Assembly (NCBI GenBank): GCA_022563075.1
Contig: JADFOC010000108.1
Location: 1-7,863, forward strand
Direction of reading: 5' to 3'
DNA from: Pseudomonadota bacterium
GTDB taxonomy: Bacteria > Pseudomonadota > Gammaproteobacteria > Pseudomonadales > Pseudohongiellaceae
DNA length: 7,863 nucleotides
In this document: one piece after another, positions 1-7,403 of the stretch
Layout of the letters: each line of letters starts with the position of its first letter
Position numbering within the stretch: the stretch's first letter is position 1
Made by a program: the position numbers and the translations under genes
The notes under the pieces: generated by a model
Seen by the model: the letters and a program-made list of their open reading frames with translations, nothing else
Databases searched by the model: none
What the model was told of the DNA's origin: nothing

Positions 1-1
1 G

Positions 2-598
2 TTGCGTTTATTGAATTGCATAAATGCTTACCACGTAAGGTTGCATGCGTATTTTTTTCAAGCTAATGAAATCTGGCTTCTAGTGACACCGGGCACGCCG
101 ACGGGCGTGACTTCACTATTGAGGTTTGTAAATCAGGCATACTCCAATTACTTCAATGCTCGCTTTGATAGATCGGTGAATGCTAGATCGATGGACATTT
201 GGAGCAATACAATTGTAAGCAGCTTGATTCAGGGAAACTCGCTGGTGCTAGATTGCCAGAAATATATCGAACGTGCAGCGTTCTCGCGGGGAGTAGTAAC
301 CCATCCGGGAGCTTACAAATGGTCAAGTTATTGTGCAAATTCTTTTGGTGGAGCATTACAATATTTGACGCCACATCCTGCTTATAATGCCTTCATTGAG
401 GGCATTGCAAATCCTCACTCACACTATCGGGATTTCATCTCTATTCCATTTAATGAAGCTTACTGTCTCTATCTGGAGAGCAGACTAAAGTTTGGTCTTC
501 CCTTAGCCAAACGAGAACAGGAGCTTGCGCTACCGATAACCCGCAAGAGAGTATTCTGGAACCAAAACAATTCAAAAAGTCCAACTGTCTGTGCCTGA
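2..598 (+). CDS. Diverged RAYT/IS200-like (Y1_Tnp) transposase-family protein, 5' end beyond window
   Basis: The 198 visible residues match the later two thirds of REP-associated tyrosine transposases. Family hallmarks in order are an HAYFFQAN segment (residues 15-22), LLVTP (26-30), a YFNARF segment near 50-55, a tyrosine helix with QKYIE (86-90), KWSSY (106-110) and LTPHPAY (122-128). The frame is open to the left edge, and about 40-45 N-terminal residues of the family seem to be missing outside the window. The usual NHVHLL metal-binding motif reads NEIWLL (22-27), so both HUH histidines are replaced by Glu and Trp. The candidate nucleophile Tyr88 remains, but the NPVRAGMV-like stretch after it reads RAAFSRGVV. 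Family members cut and join single-stranded DNA at REP hairpins. This one is probably inactive for that chemistry and may be decaying or kept as a DNA-binding protein. There is no internal stop. Family assignment is fairly sure; function is not. Confidence 0.72.
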   Translation: MRLLNCINAYHVRLHAYFFQANEIWLLVTPGTPTGVTSLLRFVNQAYSNYFNARFDRSVNARSMDIWSNTIVSSLIQGNSLVLDCQKYIERAAFSRGVVTHPGAYKWSSYCANSFGGALQYLTPHPAYNAFIEGIANPHSHYRDFISIPFNEAYCLYLESRLKFGLPLAKREQELALPITRKRVFWNQNNSKSPTVCA

Positions 599-621
599 GT
601 GCGTACTCATGAGCAGTGCTC
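596..621. repeat. Cluster of overlapping short palindromes after the RAYT-like gene
   Basis: Three small inverted repeats overlap, beginning at the stop codon: TGAGT-GCGT-ACTCA (596-609), CTCATGAG (606-613) and GAGCA-G-TGCTC (611-621). No T-run follows, so this is not a standard intrinsic terminator. REP-type hairpins often flank RAYT genes, which makes the location suggestive, but the stems are only 4-5 bp and no second copy is visible in the window. Confidence 0.3.
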
Positions 622-671
622 TGGAAAATGTGACCTGAGGCTCCTAATCAACTCCTAAAAGAAGCGGGATT

Positions 672-700
672 TTGACCGATAGGGAAAAAAAGTGCAGAAT
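672..700 (+). promoter_or_regulatory. Candidate sigma70 promoter for the membrane-protein gene
   Basis: TTGACC (672-677) is followed after 17 bases by CAGAAT (695-700), giving 5/6 and 4/6 matches to the -35 and -10 consensus. It lies in the spacer upstream of the gene at 839 and points toward it. This is a by-eye match with no other support. Confidence 0.28.
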
Positions 701-838
701 ATGGTCACGGCCGAGGAAAGGGGGAGCTTCCAGCAGGCTTTTATTATCGCTATCAGCAATGATTGAGCGTCGCCTTCAGTTCCTCTGCAGTTGCAAAATA
801 ACGAGAATAGTAATAAGAAATTATCAGCGAGCTTGATT

Positions 839-1807
839 ATGAATTTGAAGAATTCAGATTTTTATCCTTTCTTCGATCCCTATCGTGATGGGAATACCCT
901 TGGCTATACCAGTAAGCTTGGCATCGCGCTCGGTTTTGGTGCCTTCTATATGTTGCTCCAGTATTACGCCTTGCCAGATAAGACGGTGTTCTTTAAACAG
1001 TATTGCTGGATTCTGGGCATCATCATCAGCACGGCGTTAATGGCATTGTATATTGCTACCGATTTATTTCGTCGTAGCGTGGCGATCATGAACGAGCTTG
1101 AAGGCGACAAGCTGGTGAGTAGTCTTATCATCAAGGATTGGATGAATGATAAGCGGTATCTGATGGCGGGATTTGGCTTCGCCACCTTGACCATTGGAGT
1201 ATCACATCTGTTTGGAGTACCTGCCGATCTTCATGCCACGTCATTCTCTCTGGCAATGATCTATGTTGGTTTTTTTCTGTCCGGTTTTACCTGTGGCCTG
1301 GGTTTGCAAGGCATAGTCTCCATCATCGTGATGTATCTTAAGTTTGCTCCCAATCTGCAACATTCTCTCGATCCCAACGATCCAGACGGAAACGGTGGTA
1401 TCAAGAAGCTGGGAGATGCGTTGTGGTTCTTCGGCATGTTGATTGGTGCAGTAGGCATCTTGATTTCTATCTACATGTTTGGAGTACAGTGGGCGAATGT
1501 GTATAAAGATTACGTGCGGATAATCTTTCTAATGTGGTTATCTCTGCCTTACATCATTGCAATTTCTGTCGTACTAATTCCCGGCTTAGCGGTTAGGCGG
1601 CAGGTAGACTACTACAAATCTTATGCGACCAACCAGTTGAAACAGGAAAAGGCAAGGCTATATACCTCTTTCAAGCAGTTTGATCAGCAAGAAGACGACG
1701 CCATCATCACCCAAAAGAAAGAACTGAATGAAAAGCTAATTCGGATTCAGAAAAAGATGGAAAATCTTAGGAAGATGCGCAAGTCTCACATCGATGCTAA
1801 CGAATAG
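839..1807 (+). CDS. Uncharacterised polytopic membrane protein with C-terminal coiled coil
   Basis: I do not recognise this family. From the ATG the protein has 322 residues. Hydrophobic segments lie near 25-44, 55-74, 107-126, 136-167 (long enough for two passes), 193-215 and 227-250, suggesting six or seven membrane passes in the inner membrane. A loop at about 178-187 reads DPNDPDGNGG and is followed by IKKLG; its acidic and glycine-rich make-up could suit metal binding or a tight turn, but that is inference. The tail (about 259-322) is charged and rich in Lys, Glu and Gln with coiled-coil-like spacing, and is probably cytoplasmic. The frame opens after a TGA at 764-766, so the earliest start is TTG at 791, which lacks a Shine-Dalgarno and adds only a polar Asn/Lys-rich stretch. 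I prefer ATG 839, which has a weak GCGAG upstream. It converges on gcvP with 13 bases between stop codons. Confidence 0.75.
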   Translation: MNLKNSDFYPFFDPYRDGNTLGYTSKLGIALGFGAFYMLLQYYALPDKTVFFKQYCWILGIIISTALMALYIATDLFRRSVAIMNELEGDKLVSSLIIKDWMNDKRYLMAGFGFATLTIGVSHLFGVPADLHATSFSLAMIYVGFFLSGFTCGLGLQGIVSIIVMYLKFAPNLQHSLDPNDPDGNGGIKKLGDALWFFGMLIGAVGILISIYMFGVQWANVYKDYVRIIFLMWLSLPYIIAISVVLIPGLAVRRQVDYYKSYATNQLKQEKARLYTSFKQFDQQEDDAIITQKKELNEKLIRIQKKMENLRKMRKSHIDANE

Positions 1808-1820
1808 TTAATCTGGAAAG

Positions 1821-4781
1821 CTACTGGTAATTTTCTATACTCGGACAAGCGCAGAAAAGATTTCGATCTCCGTAGACGTTATCGATTCGATTCACGCTGG
1901 GCCAGTATTTATTTTTCGCCGTCTTTTCCCCAGGATAGGCCGCCTGCATTTTGCTGTAGGGACGGCCCCAGTCTTCATCTAACATGTCGGCCAGAGTATG
2001 AGGTGCATTCTTCAACGGATTATTGTACGCATCGATGCTGCCTGATTCCACCTGCGCAATCTCCTGCCGGATCAGGATCATGGCATCGATGAATCGATCC
2101 AACTCCTGTTTTGATTCACTCTCCGTGGGTTCGATCATTAACGTTCCAGCCACTGGAAATGACATAGTAGGTGCGTGAAAACCAAAATCCATTAATCGCT
2201 TGGCAACATCTTCCTCGCTGATGCCGGAAGCATGTTTGAGTGGACGCAGATCGATAATACATTCATGTGCCACCATGCCATTGCGCCCGGTATACAGAAC
2301 CGGGTAATGAGGAGCCAGCTTTACCGCAATGTAGTTCGCACTGAGTATGGCCACCTGGGTTGCTCGCAACAAGCCTTCGCTACCCATCATGGAAATATAC
2401 ATCCAGGAGATTGGCAGAATGCTAGAGCTCCCCCAGGGAGCGGCCGAGATAGCCGAATTGCCTTCTGCGGGGCCACTTATTTTTATTAGAGAGTGGTTCG
2501 CCAAAAAAGGGGCCAAATGTTCCTTCACGCCGATAGGGCCCATGCCCGGACCACCACCGCCATGCGGGATACAGAAAGTCTTGTGCAGATTCACATGAGA
2601 CACATCAGCGCCGATTTCAGCGGGCCTTGCAATGCCGACCTGCGCATTCAAATTTGCACCATCCATGTAGACCTGTCCCCCATTGTCATGCACGATCTGA
2701 CAAATTTCCTTAACGTCCTCCTCATAGACTCCATGGGTCGAAGGATAGGTGATCATCAACACGGCTAACTTGTCGGCGTGCTGTATTGCTTTGTTGCTGA
2801 GATCACCGATATCGATATTGCCCCTGTCATCACAGGCAACCAGTACCACCCGCAGGCCAATCATCTGCGCACTGGCGGGATTGGTGCCATGGGCGGAGCT
2901 AGGAATCAGACACACGTCGCGTTCACCACCACCGATGCTGTCCAGGTATTTTCTGATAGCCAACAGCCCGGCATACTCGCCCTGGGCGCCGGAATTTGGT
3001 TGCATGCTCACCGCGTCGAAGCCCGTAATCTCCGCCAGCATGTCCTCCAGCTCAGTGATCATTTGCTGATAACCCGACATCTGCTCGATCGGGGTAAACG
3101 GATGGGGCTTGGCAAACTCAGGCCAAGTTATGGGAAGCATCTCAGCACAGGCATTAAGCTTCATGGTGCAAGAACCAAGTGGAATCATCGAATGATTGAG
3201 CGATATGTCTTTATCTTCCAAACGCTTCAGATAGCGCATCATTTCGGTTTCGCTGTGGTAGCTGTTGAAAATTGGATGCTGCAAATAAGCACTGCGACGT
3301 TGTAAGTTATCTGGGATAACTGGCGCTTTGTCGCCGCAGGTAATAGCCGCATCCAGGCGGCTAACCGTTAGCTTGGCTTCGGCCTTGCCGACAACAACGT
3401 GCCATAGACGTTCGATGTCTCGCACTGTGGTGCATTCGTCCAGGCTAATACCGATCTGACCGTGCGCCCCAAGGCGATCCAGACGCAGATTAATACCGGC
3501 TGTATTGGCGCGTTCCAGCAAGCCGGATGATTGCTCTGTACTGACTGTAACAGTTAGGGTGTCAAAATAGGTTTCGTTCACCACTTCGATGCCAGCTTCA
3601 ATCAGGCCGGCCGCCAGAATGGAAGTGAGGCGATGGATTCGCTGTGCAATCCTTTTGATTCCCGATGGACCATGGTACATCGCATAGAGTGCCGAAATAT
3701 TTGCCAGCAGCACCTGGGCCGTACAAATATTGCTATTGGCTTTTTCCCGACGTATATGTTGCTCGCGGGTTTGCAGTGCCATGCGCAACGACTGCTTGCC
3801 GCGGCTATCCACCGAGACCCCGATAATGCGGCCAGGCACCGCCCGTTTGTATTCGTCCTTGGTAGCAAAGTAGGCGGCGTGCGGGCCACCATAACCCATC
3901 GGCACGCCAAACCGTTGGGTGCTACCGGTGACGACATCGGCCCCCATCTCCCCAGGCGGTTTCAGCAGCGCCAGGCTCATCAGGTCAGCCGCCACCACGG
4001 CGATGGCTTTATGTGCATGTAACCGGCTAATAATCTCGGTCAGGTCCTTCACCTCACCCAACATCGATGGATATTGAAGAATCGCGCCAAACAACTCATC
4101 CGTGGGCATCGCGTCGATGTCGCCGATGATGAGCTCGAAGCCAAAACACTCGGCGCGAGTCTTGATTACATCGATGGTCTGAGGGAAACAATGCTGGTCC
4201 ACAAAAAATTTGGTGGCCCTGCGATTCTTACTCACACGCTTCGCCAAAGCCATGGCTTCGGCGCCGGCGGTAGCTTCGTCCAATAAGGAAGCATTGGCCA
4301 GGTCCATGGCAGTCATATCCAAGATCATCTGCTGAAAGTTCAGTAGACACTCCAGACGCCCCTGCGAGATTTCGGGTTGGTAAGGCGTGTATGCGGTATA
4401 CCAGCCTGGATTCTCCAGTACATTGCGCAGAATGACATTGGGCGTATGGGTGTCGTAATAACCCAGGCCGATATAGGATCGAGTCGCCTGGTTCTTCGAG
4501 GCAATTGCCCTCAGTTTGGACAATGCCTGGTTTTCCGTGATTGGTCTCCCCAGTGCGAGTGGTTTCTTTAGCGAAATGGACTCCGGAATGGTGTTCGCCA
4601 CCAACTGCTGCAACGAATCAAGCTTTAGTACTTGCAGCATCTGCTGAATCTGTGCGGCCCCCGGACCGATATGACGATCGATAAACTCATCCTGGTACTG
4701 CAGCGTTTCCAGTGTGGGTGCCGAGTCATTCTGAGCAGCACCGTTAGTGCGGGAGCTTAGCGCCGTAGTTTTAGTTTGCAT
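1821..4781 (-). CDS. gcvP: Glycine dehydrogenase (decarboxylating), P-protein, single-chain form
   Basis: GcvP is the PLP enzyme of the glycine cleavage system. It decarboxylates glycine and transfers the aminomethyl group to the lipoyl arm of GcvH in the cytoplasm. The protein aligns end to end with the long E. coli-type enzyme, with N- and C-terminal aminotransferase-fold halves in one chain. Visible landmarks include RHIGPG near the start, [52 protein letters not shown], and [19 protein letters not shown] carrying the PLP lysine (Lys734, codon at 2580-2582). It ends in [18 protein letters not shown], as the family does. I chose ATG 4781 because AAGGA sits five bases upstream. A GTG at 4829 in the same frame would add 16 residues but has no Shine-Dalgarno. 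At 986 residues it is somewhat longer than the usual 950-965, the excess being a polar Ser/Thr/Asn/Gln-rich leader of about 20 residues. It is last in the gcvT-H-P series. Confidence 0.97.
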   Translation of the reverse strand: MQTKTTALSSRTNGAAQNDSAPTLETLQYQDEFIDRHIGPGAAQIQQMLQVLKLDSLQQLVANTIPESISLKKPLALGRPITENQALSKLRAIASKNQATRSYIGLGYYDTHTPNVILRNVLENPGWYTAYTPYQPEISQGRLECLLNFQQMILDMTAMDLANASLLDEATAGAEAMALAKRVSKNRRATKFFVDQHCFPQTIDVIKTRAECFGFELIIGDIDAMPTDELFGAILQYPSMLGEVKDLTEIISRLHAHKAIAVVAADLMSLALLKPPGEMGADVVTGSTQRFGVPMGYGGPHAAYFATKDEYKRAVPGRIIGVSVDSRGKQSLRMALQTREQHIRREKANSNICTAQVLLANISALYAMYHGPSGIKRIAQRIHRLTSILAAGLIEAGIEVVNETYFDTLTVTVSTEQSSGLLERANTAGINLRLDRLGAHGQIGISLDECTTVRDIERLWHVVVGKAEAKLTVSRLDAAITCGDKAPVIPDNLQRRSAYLQHPIFNSYHSETEMMRYLKRLEDKDISLNHSMIPLGSCTMKLNACAEMLPITWPEFAKPHPFTPIEQMSGYQQMITELEDMLAEITGFDAVSMQPNSGAQGEYAGLLAIRKYLDSIGGGERDVCLIPSSAHGTNPASAQMIGLRVVLVACDDRGNIDIGDLSNKAIQHADKLAVLMITYPSTHGVYEEDVKEICQIVHDNGGQVYMDGANLNAQVGIARPAEIGADVSHVNLHKTFCIPHGGGGPGMGPIGVKEHLAPFLANHSLIKISGPAEGNSAISAAPWGSSSILPISWMYISMMGSEGLLRATQVAILSANYIAVKLAPHYPVLYTGRNGMVAHECIIDLRPLKHASGISEEDVAKRLMDFGFHAPTMSFPVAGTLMIEPTESESKQELDRFIDAMILIRQEIAQVESGSIDAYNNPLKNAPHTLADMLDEDWGRPYSKMQAAYPGEKTAKNKYWPSVNRIDNVYGDRNLFCACPSIENYQ

Positions 4782-4791
4782 TGCAGTCCTT
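4782..4791 (-). promoter_or_regulatory. Ribosome binding site deciding the gcvP start
   Basis: On the minus strand AAGGA (4791-4787) precedes ATG 4781 by five bases (CTGCA). The alternative upstream GTG at 4829 is preceded by an AT-rich stretch without a Shine-Dalgarno, so the shorter GcvP is favoured. Confidence 0.7.
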
Positions 4792-4843
4792 ACACGATAA
4801 GTGTTTGCTGGTGACCAGAGTAGTTTCACTCAATTAATTTAAG

Positions 4844-4872
4844 AGTATAACGCGGGCAAAGCATAAACCTAG
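4844..4872 (-). promoter_or_regulatory. Weak candidate promoter upstream of gcvP
   Basis: The minus strand has TATACT (4849-4844), a 5/6 match to a -10 box, in the gcvH-gcvP spacer. The hexamer 17 bases upstream (4872-4867) is CTAGGT, a poor -35; a TTGACT lies 25 bases upstream, too far to pair. A start site near 4837 would precede the gcvP ATG by about 55 bases. This could allow gcvP to be transcribed apart from gcvTH, but support is slight. Confidence 0.22.
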
Positions 4873-4900
4873 CCAGTCAAATCCTGGAGTGTGAAAGAAA

Positions 4901-4912
4901 GGTTGCGCAACC
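4901..4912. repeat. Perfect 12-bp palindrome in the gcvH-gcvP spacer
   Basis: GGTTGCGCAACC is a perfect palindrome 36 bases past the gcvH stop codon. Read in the minus direction it is followed by a pyrimidine stretch (TTTCTTTC), so the transcript could form a small hairpin with a GCGC loop and a 4-bp stem. That is weak for a terminator. It could be an operator, a processing or attenuation hairpin, or chance. Confidence 0.35.
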
Positions 4913-4948
4913 ATCTGGCACAGCGATACTGACGAAAAAACCAGCTCG

Positions 4949-5347
4949 CTAGTCATTTGCGCAATGATCTGCATAGGCCTCAGCATCCATTAGCTCATCT
5001 AACTCCGCCGCTAATGCGTTTGCATCGTCTATTTCCATTTTATAAAACCAACCGTTGTCATAAGGCATTGAATTAACGATCTCTGGCGTGTCGGCCAATG
5101 CCTCATTGATCTCCAAAATTTTACCCGACAATGGGCTGTAGATATCCGAGGCGGCCTTGACCGATTCGACCACCGCCACTTCAGCTCTGGCGTTAACCGT
5201 AGTGCCCAATTCCGGTAACTCCACAAACACGATATCCCCCAAGGCGTCTTGGGCGTGATAGCTGATCCCGACAGTGGCTACAGCGTCGTCAATGCGAACC
5301 CATTCATGGGTGGAAGCGTATTTTAAATCGTCAGGAAATTTGCTCAC
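4949..5347 (-). CDS. gcvH: Glycine cleavage system H-protein (lipoyl carrier)
   Basis: GcvH carries the aminomethyl intermediate on a lipoyl arm, shuttling between GcvP, GcvT and the L-protein. Its 132 residues are close to the E. coli length of about 129. The N-terminus ([11 protein letters not shown]) and [22 protein letters not shown] match the family. The lipoylation site is Lys64 within [13 protein letters not shown], followed by GKILEIN and [13 protein letters not shown], typical of the hammerhead lipoyl domain. The start is GTG at 5347, with GAGGG seven bases upstream. It follows gcvT after only 24 bases, so the two are very likely cotranscribed. The spacer to gcvP is much longer (167 bases) and holds a palindrome and a possible -10 box. 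Confidence 0.97.
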   Translation of the reverse strand: MSKFPDDLKYASTHEWVRIDDAVATVGISYHAQDALGDIVFVELPELGTTVNARAEVAVVESVKAASDIYSPLSGKILEINEALADTPEIVNSMPYDNGWFYKMEIDDANALAAELDELMDAEAYADHCAND

Positions 5348-5371
5348 CTAATGACCCTCTGGCTGCTTTTT

Positions 5372-6460
5372 TTAGTCGAACACTTTTTTGCCGAAGCGGA
5401 CAAAATTTGGTTTTACGATTCTGACCGGCGTCAGTGTGCCCCTTATTTCTACCTGACAGGATTGACTGTCCACCGGAATTCTAGCTAAAGCAATGGAATG
5501 CTTCAATGTGGGTGAGAAACTACCGCTGGTAATGACTCCCTCACCCCTGTCAGACTGGACCTTCTGACCTTCTCGCAGCACCCCACGCTGTTCCAGCGCC
5601 AGTCCCACGAGATGCGGTAATCCGCCGCTTGCTTGATCTTGTTTATGTCGGGAGATAGCCGCGCGGCCGATAAACTCCCGCTCTTGCGGTTGCCAGGCAA
5701 TGGTCTGCTCCATGTTGGCCGCCAGCGGCGACACACTTTCATCCATGTCATGGCCATAGAGATTCATGCCGGCCTCCAGGCGCAGTGTATCGCGTGCTGC
5801 CAGGCCTACCGGAGACACCCCGGCAGCCAAAATCTTATCCCAGAGCGCTGCCGCGGCATCGGCTGGAAAAATTAATTCCACACCCTTCTCGCCGGTATAA
5901 CCGGTACGGGCAACAAACCAGGAATCGAGCTCAACGCCGCGGAAATTCCCCAGACTGCGAACAGCATCCGCTTGATCCGCCGGCAATATCTCACAGACTT
6001 TATCGATGGCATCGGGACCATGTACGGCCAGAATCGCCAGCTTGGGTTGTTCTTCAATCGAGATTTTGAAGCCAGGACTATGCTGTGCCATCCAGGCTAA
6101 ATCCTTCAAGCGGGTCGCGCAATTAACCACTAGACGATAACCAAAACTCATGCGGTAGACGATGAGATCGTCCACCACGCCGCCCTTTTCATTGAGCATG
6201 GCGCTATACAATGCGCGGCCCTGGTCATCCAGTTTTGCCACATCGTTGGCGAGTAAATACTGCAGGTAAGCGCTGGCATCGATGCCGGAGATATCCACTA
6301 CCGTCATGTGGGAGACATAGGACACGCCGGCACCGGACCGTACCCGATTATGTGCTTCGCTCTGGGAACCGTAATTGATGGGCATGTCCCAACCGGCGAA
6401 GTCCACCATCTTGGCACCGGCATCGAGATGTTTTTGAAACAGGGGAGTGTGTTGTGCCAC
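5372..6460 (-). CDS. gcvT: Aminomethyltransferase, glycine cleavage system T-protein
   Basis: GcvT takes the aminomethyl group from GcvH, releasing ammonia and giving 5,10-methylene-tetrahydrofolate. The 362-residue chain is a full-length match to E. coli GcvT: MVDFAGWDMPINYGSQ (18-33), LLANDVAKL (69-77), LNEKGGVVDDLIVYR (89-103) with the conserved Asp pair at 97-98, RTGYTGEKGVEL (185-196), ARDTLRLEAGMNLYGHDMDE (222-241) and TSGSFSPTLKHSIALAR (311-327). The GTG start is fixed by an in-frame TAG two codons upstream (6466-6464); AAGAG nine bases before it is a modest Shine-Dalgarno. One oddity is that the family motif FDVSHM reads SYVSHM (47-52), losing a conserved Asp. The gene is first in the gcvT-H-P series. 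The 104-base gap upstream (6461-6564) shows no glycine riboswitch core; TAAAAT there resembles a -10 box but lacks a convincing -35. Confidence 0.97.
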   Translation of the reverse strand: MAQHTPLFQKHLDAGAKMVDFAGWDMPINYGSQSEAHNRVRSGAGVSYVSHMTVVDISGIDASAYLQYLLANDVAKLDDQGRALYSAMLNEKGGVVDDLIVYRMSFGYRLVVNCATRLKDLAWMAQHSPGFKISIEEQPKLAILAVHGPDAIDKVCEILPADQADAVRSLGNFRGVELDSWFVARTGYTGEKGVELIFPADAAAALWDKILAAGVSPVGLAARDTLRLEAGMNLYGHDMDESVSPLAANMEQTIAWQPQEREFIGRAAISRHKQDQASGGLPHLVGLALEQRGVLREGQKVQSDRGEGVITSGSFSPTLKHSIALARIPVDSQSCQVEIRGTLTPVRIVKPNFVRFGKKVFD

Positions 6461-6564
6461 CGGCTACAGCTCTTGAATACAGCGAAAAAGGCTTAAAAGA
6501 AGGACGCCATTTTACCTACATGAGCGGGTGTTTAATAGCCGCCGCTGGCAATTTTAGTGGCTAA

Positions 6565-7107
6565 TTAAAAGAAGTTTTTTTGCAGCCGATCCAGTGCTTC
6601 CCGGCTGGTGTGTCGACGGGGATGGTTTCTGGTTAACTCCAGTAACATCGAATTTGCTGCACCGTCATTGAGATCTGCCAGGCTCTCGATAGCCTCCTCC
6701 CGAACCACCTGGCTACTATCACTCCAGGCAAGTTGATTGAGTCTGCTGGCCATCAGCGAGGCATCAAACCCAGACAGGGATTCGATGGCTTCACGTCGCA
6801 TCTCGACCGGCTGGTCTCGCTCAGCTTCGGCCAGTTCCAGTAAATAGGGAACTGCAAGCTCCTGCGGCAGATGTGCCATTTCCTCGACGGCTTCCCGCCG
6901 CACTCTGGGGCTCTGGTCGGATTCAACGACAATTTTCAAAGTAGCAAACGCCCGCACGATGTCCATGCGCGCCAGAATTACTAGTGCAGCCTGACGTAGG
7001 TGGCCAAGACCATACTCACCAGCGGCACCGGCGATGGTCTCAACCGAGTCTACGCTTGCCTGCCAGCAGGGACCCGATAGAATGGCCATTGCGCCAACCA
7101 TTGGCAT
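6565..7107 (-). CDS. HEAT-repeat protein, possibly the 3' part of a frameshifted gene
   Basis: About four HEAT-like helical repeats are visible from residue 36 on, with recurring cores VRREAVEEMAHLP (69-81), MRREAIESLSGF (103-114) and VREEAIESLADL (135-146), and a final REALDRLQ (169-176). Such alpha-solenoids mediate protein contacts, and no catalytic residues are apparent. ATG 7107 is the first start in this frame, yet it has no Shine-Dalgarno, and neither do the following ATGs. The frame stays open upstream to a TGA near 7182-7184, overlapping the end of the exported protein at 7155-7403. One extra G in the GGG run at 7158-7160 would join the two into a single exported HEAT protein of about 278 residues. 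As written, the chain lacks a signal peptide. It could be a coupled separate gene, a frameshift mutation or a sequencing error. Confidence 0.7.
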   Translation of the reverse strand: MPMVGAMAILSGPCWQASVDSVETIAGAAGEYGLGHLRQAALVILARMDIVRAFATLKIVVESDQSPRVRREAVEEMAHLPQELAVPYLLELAEAERDQPVEMRREAIESLSGFDASLMASRLNQLAWSDSSQVVREEAIESLADLNDGAANSMLLELTRNHPRRHTSREALDRLQKNFF

Positions 7108-7154
7108 TGCTGTAAGACGAATATCTAGCCCATGAACCTGGCCAGGAATAATTG

Positions 7155-7403
7155 TTACCCTTGGTAATAATCGTCATGCCGGGACGTGATAGCAATCTGC
7201 AATTTCTCATCGAGTTCGGTACTAAACTGAGAGGCTATCCAGGCAGTATTTAGCTGAGGATCTGCTGCCTGTTCCAGAGCCCACTCCCATTTTACGCTCA
7301 GTGGTCGCGGACCGTCTGGATACGCCGTCAGGGATTGGGCCGCTACCGCCGTTGAAAATACCAGCACAGCAAGCGCCGTAAATCTGCGACGCAGGGTGCT
7401 CAT
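7155..7403 (-). CDS. Short exported protein, likely the N-terminal part of a secreted HEAT protein
   Basis: The 82-residue product begins with a clear Sec signal peptide: MSTLRRRF as the basic region, TALAVLVFSTAV as the hydrophobic core and a VAA-Q type cleavage site near residue 22. The remainder, about 60 mature residues, contains PLSVKWEWALEQAA and LNTAWIASQF, which I cannot assign to a named family. Its start is well supported: the ATG at 7403 overlaps the previous stop codon (TAATG), and GGAG lies seven bases upstream, so it should be translationally coupled. It ends abruptly at DDYYQG followed by TAA, just where the downstream HEAT frame overlaps it. This suggests a truncated first half of a longer periplasmic or outer-membrane-associated protein. 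It could instead be a genuine small secreted protein. Confidence 0.68.
   Translation of the reverse strand: MSTLRRRFTALAVLVFSTAVAAQSLTAYPDGPRPLSVKWEWALEQAADPQLNTAWIASQFSTELDEKLQIAITSRHDDYYQG

Noticed and set aside
630..708. GTGACC...GGTCAC inverted repeat in the spacer after the RAYT-like gene
   Set aside because: Six-base arms separated by 67 bases are expected by chance and have no supporting context.
2232..4571. Plus-strand open frames of 60-175 codons across gcvP
   Set aside because: They lie opposite a fully conserved gcvP, have no family resemblance and are explained as shadows of its codon use.
4782..4829. GTG start at 4829 giving a 1002-residue GcvP
   Set aside because: It has no Shine-Dalgarno, and the added residues are not like the family; ATG 4781 has AAGGA at five bases.
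5365..5373. T-run between gcvT and gcvH as a terminator
   Set aside because: It is a T-run on the plus strand, so an A-run in the gcv transcript, and no stem precedes it in the direction of transcription.
6535..6562. TAGCCGC...GTGGCTA inverted repeat between the HEAT gene and gcvT as a terminator
   Set aside because: The stem pairs better as plus-strand RNA than in the minus-strand transcript, where one pair is broken, and no T-run follows on the minus strand.
6461..6564. Glycine riboswitch upstream of gcvT
   Set aside because: Glycine riboswitches often precede gcvT, but the 104-base gap is short for the usual tandem aptamer, and I see no recognisable conserved core in it.
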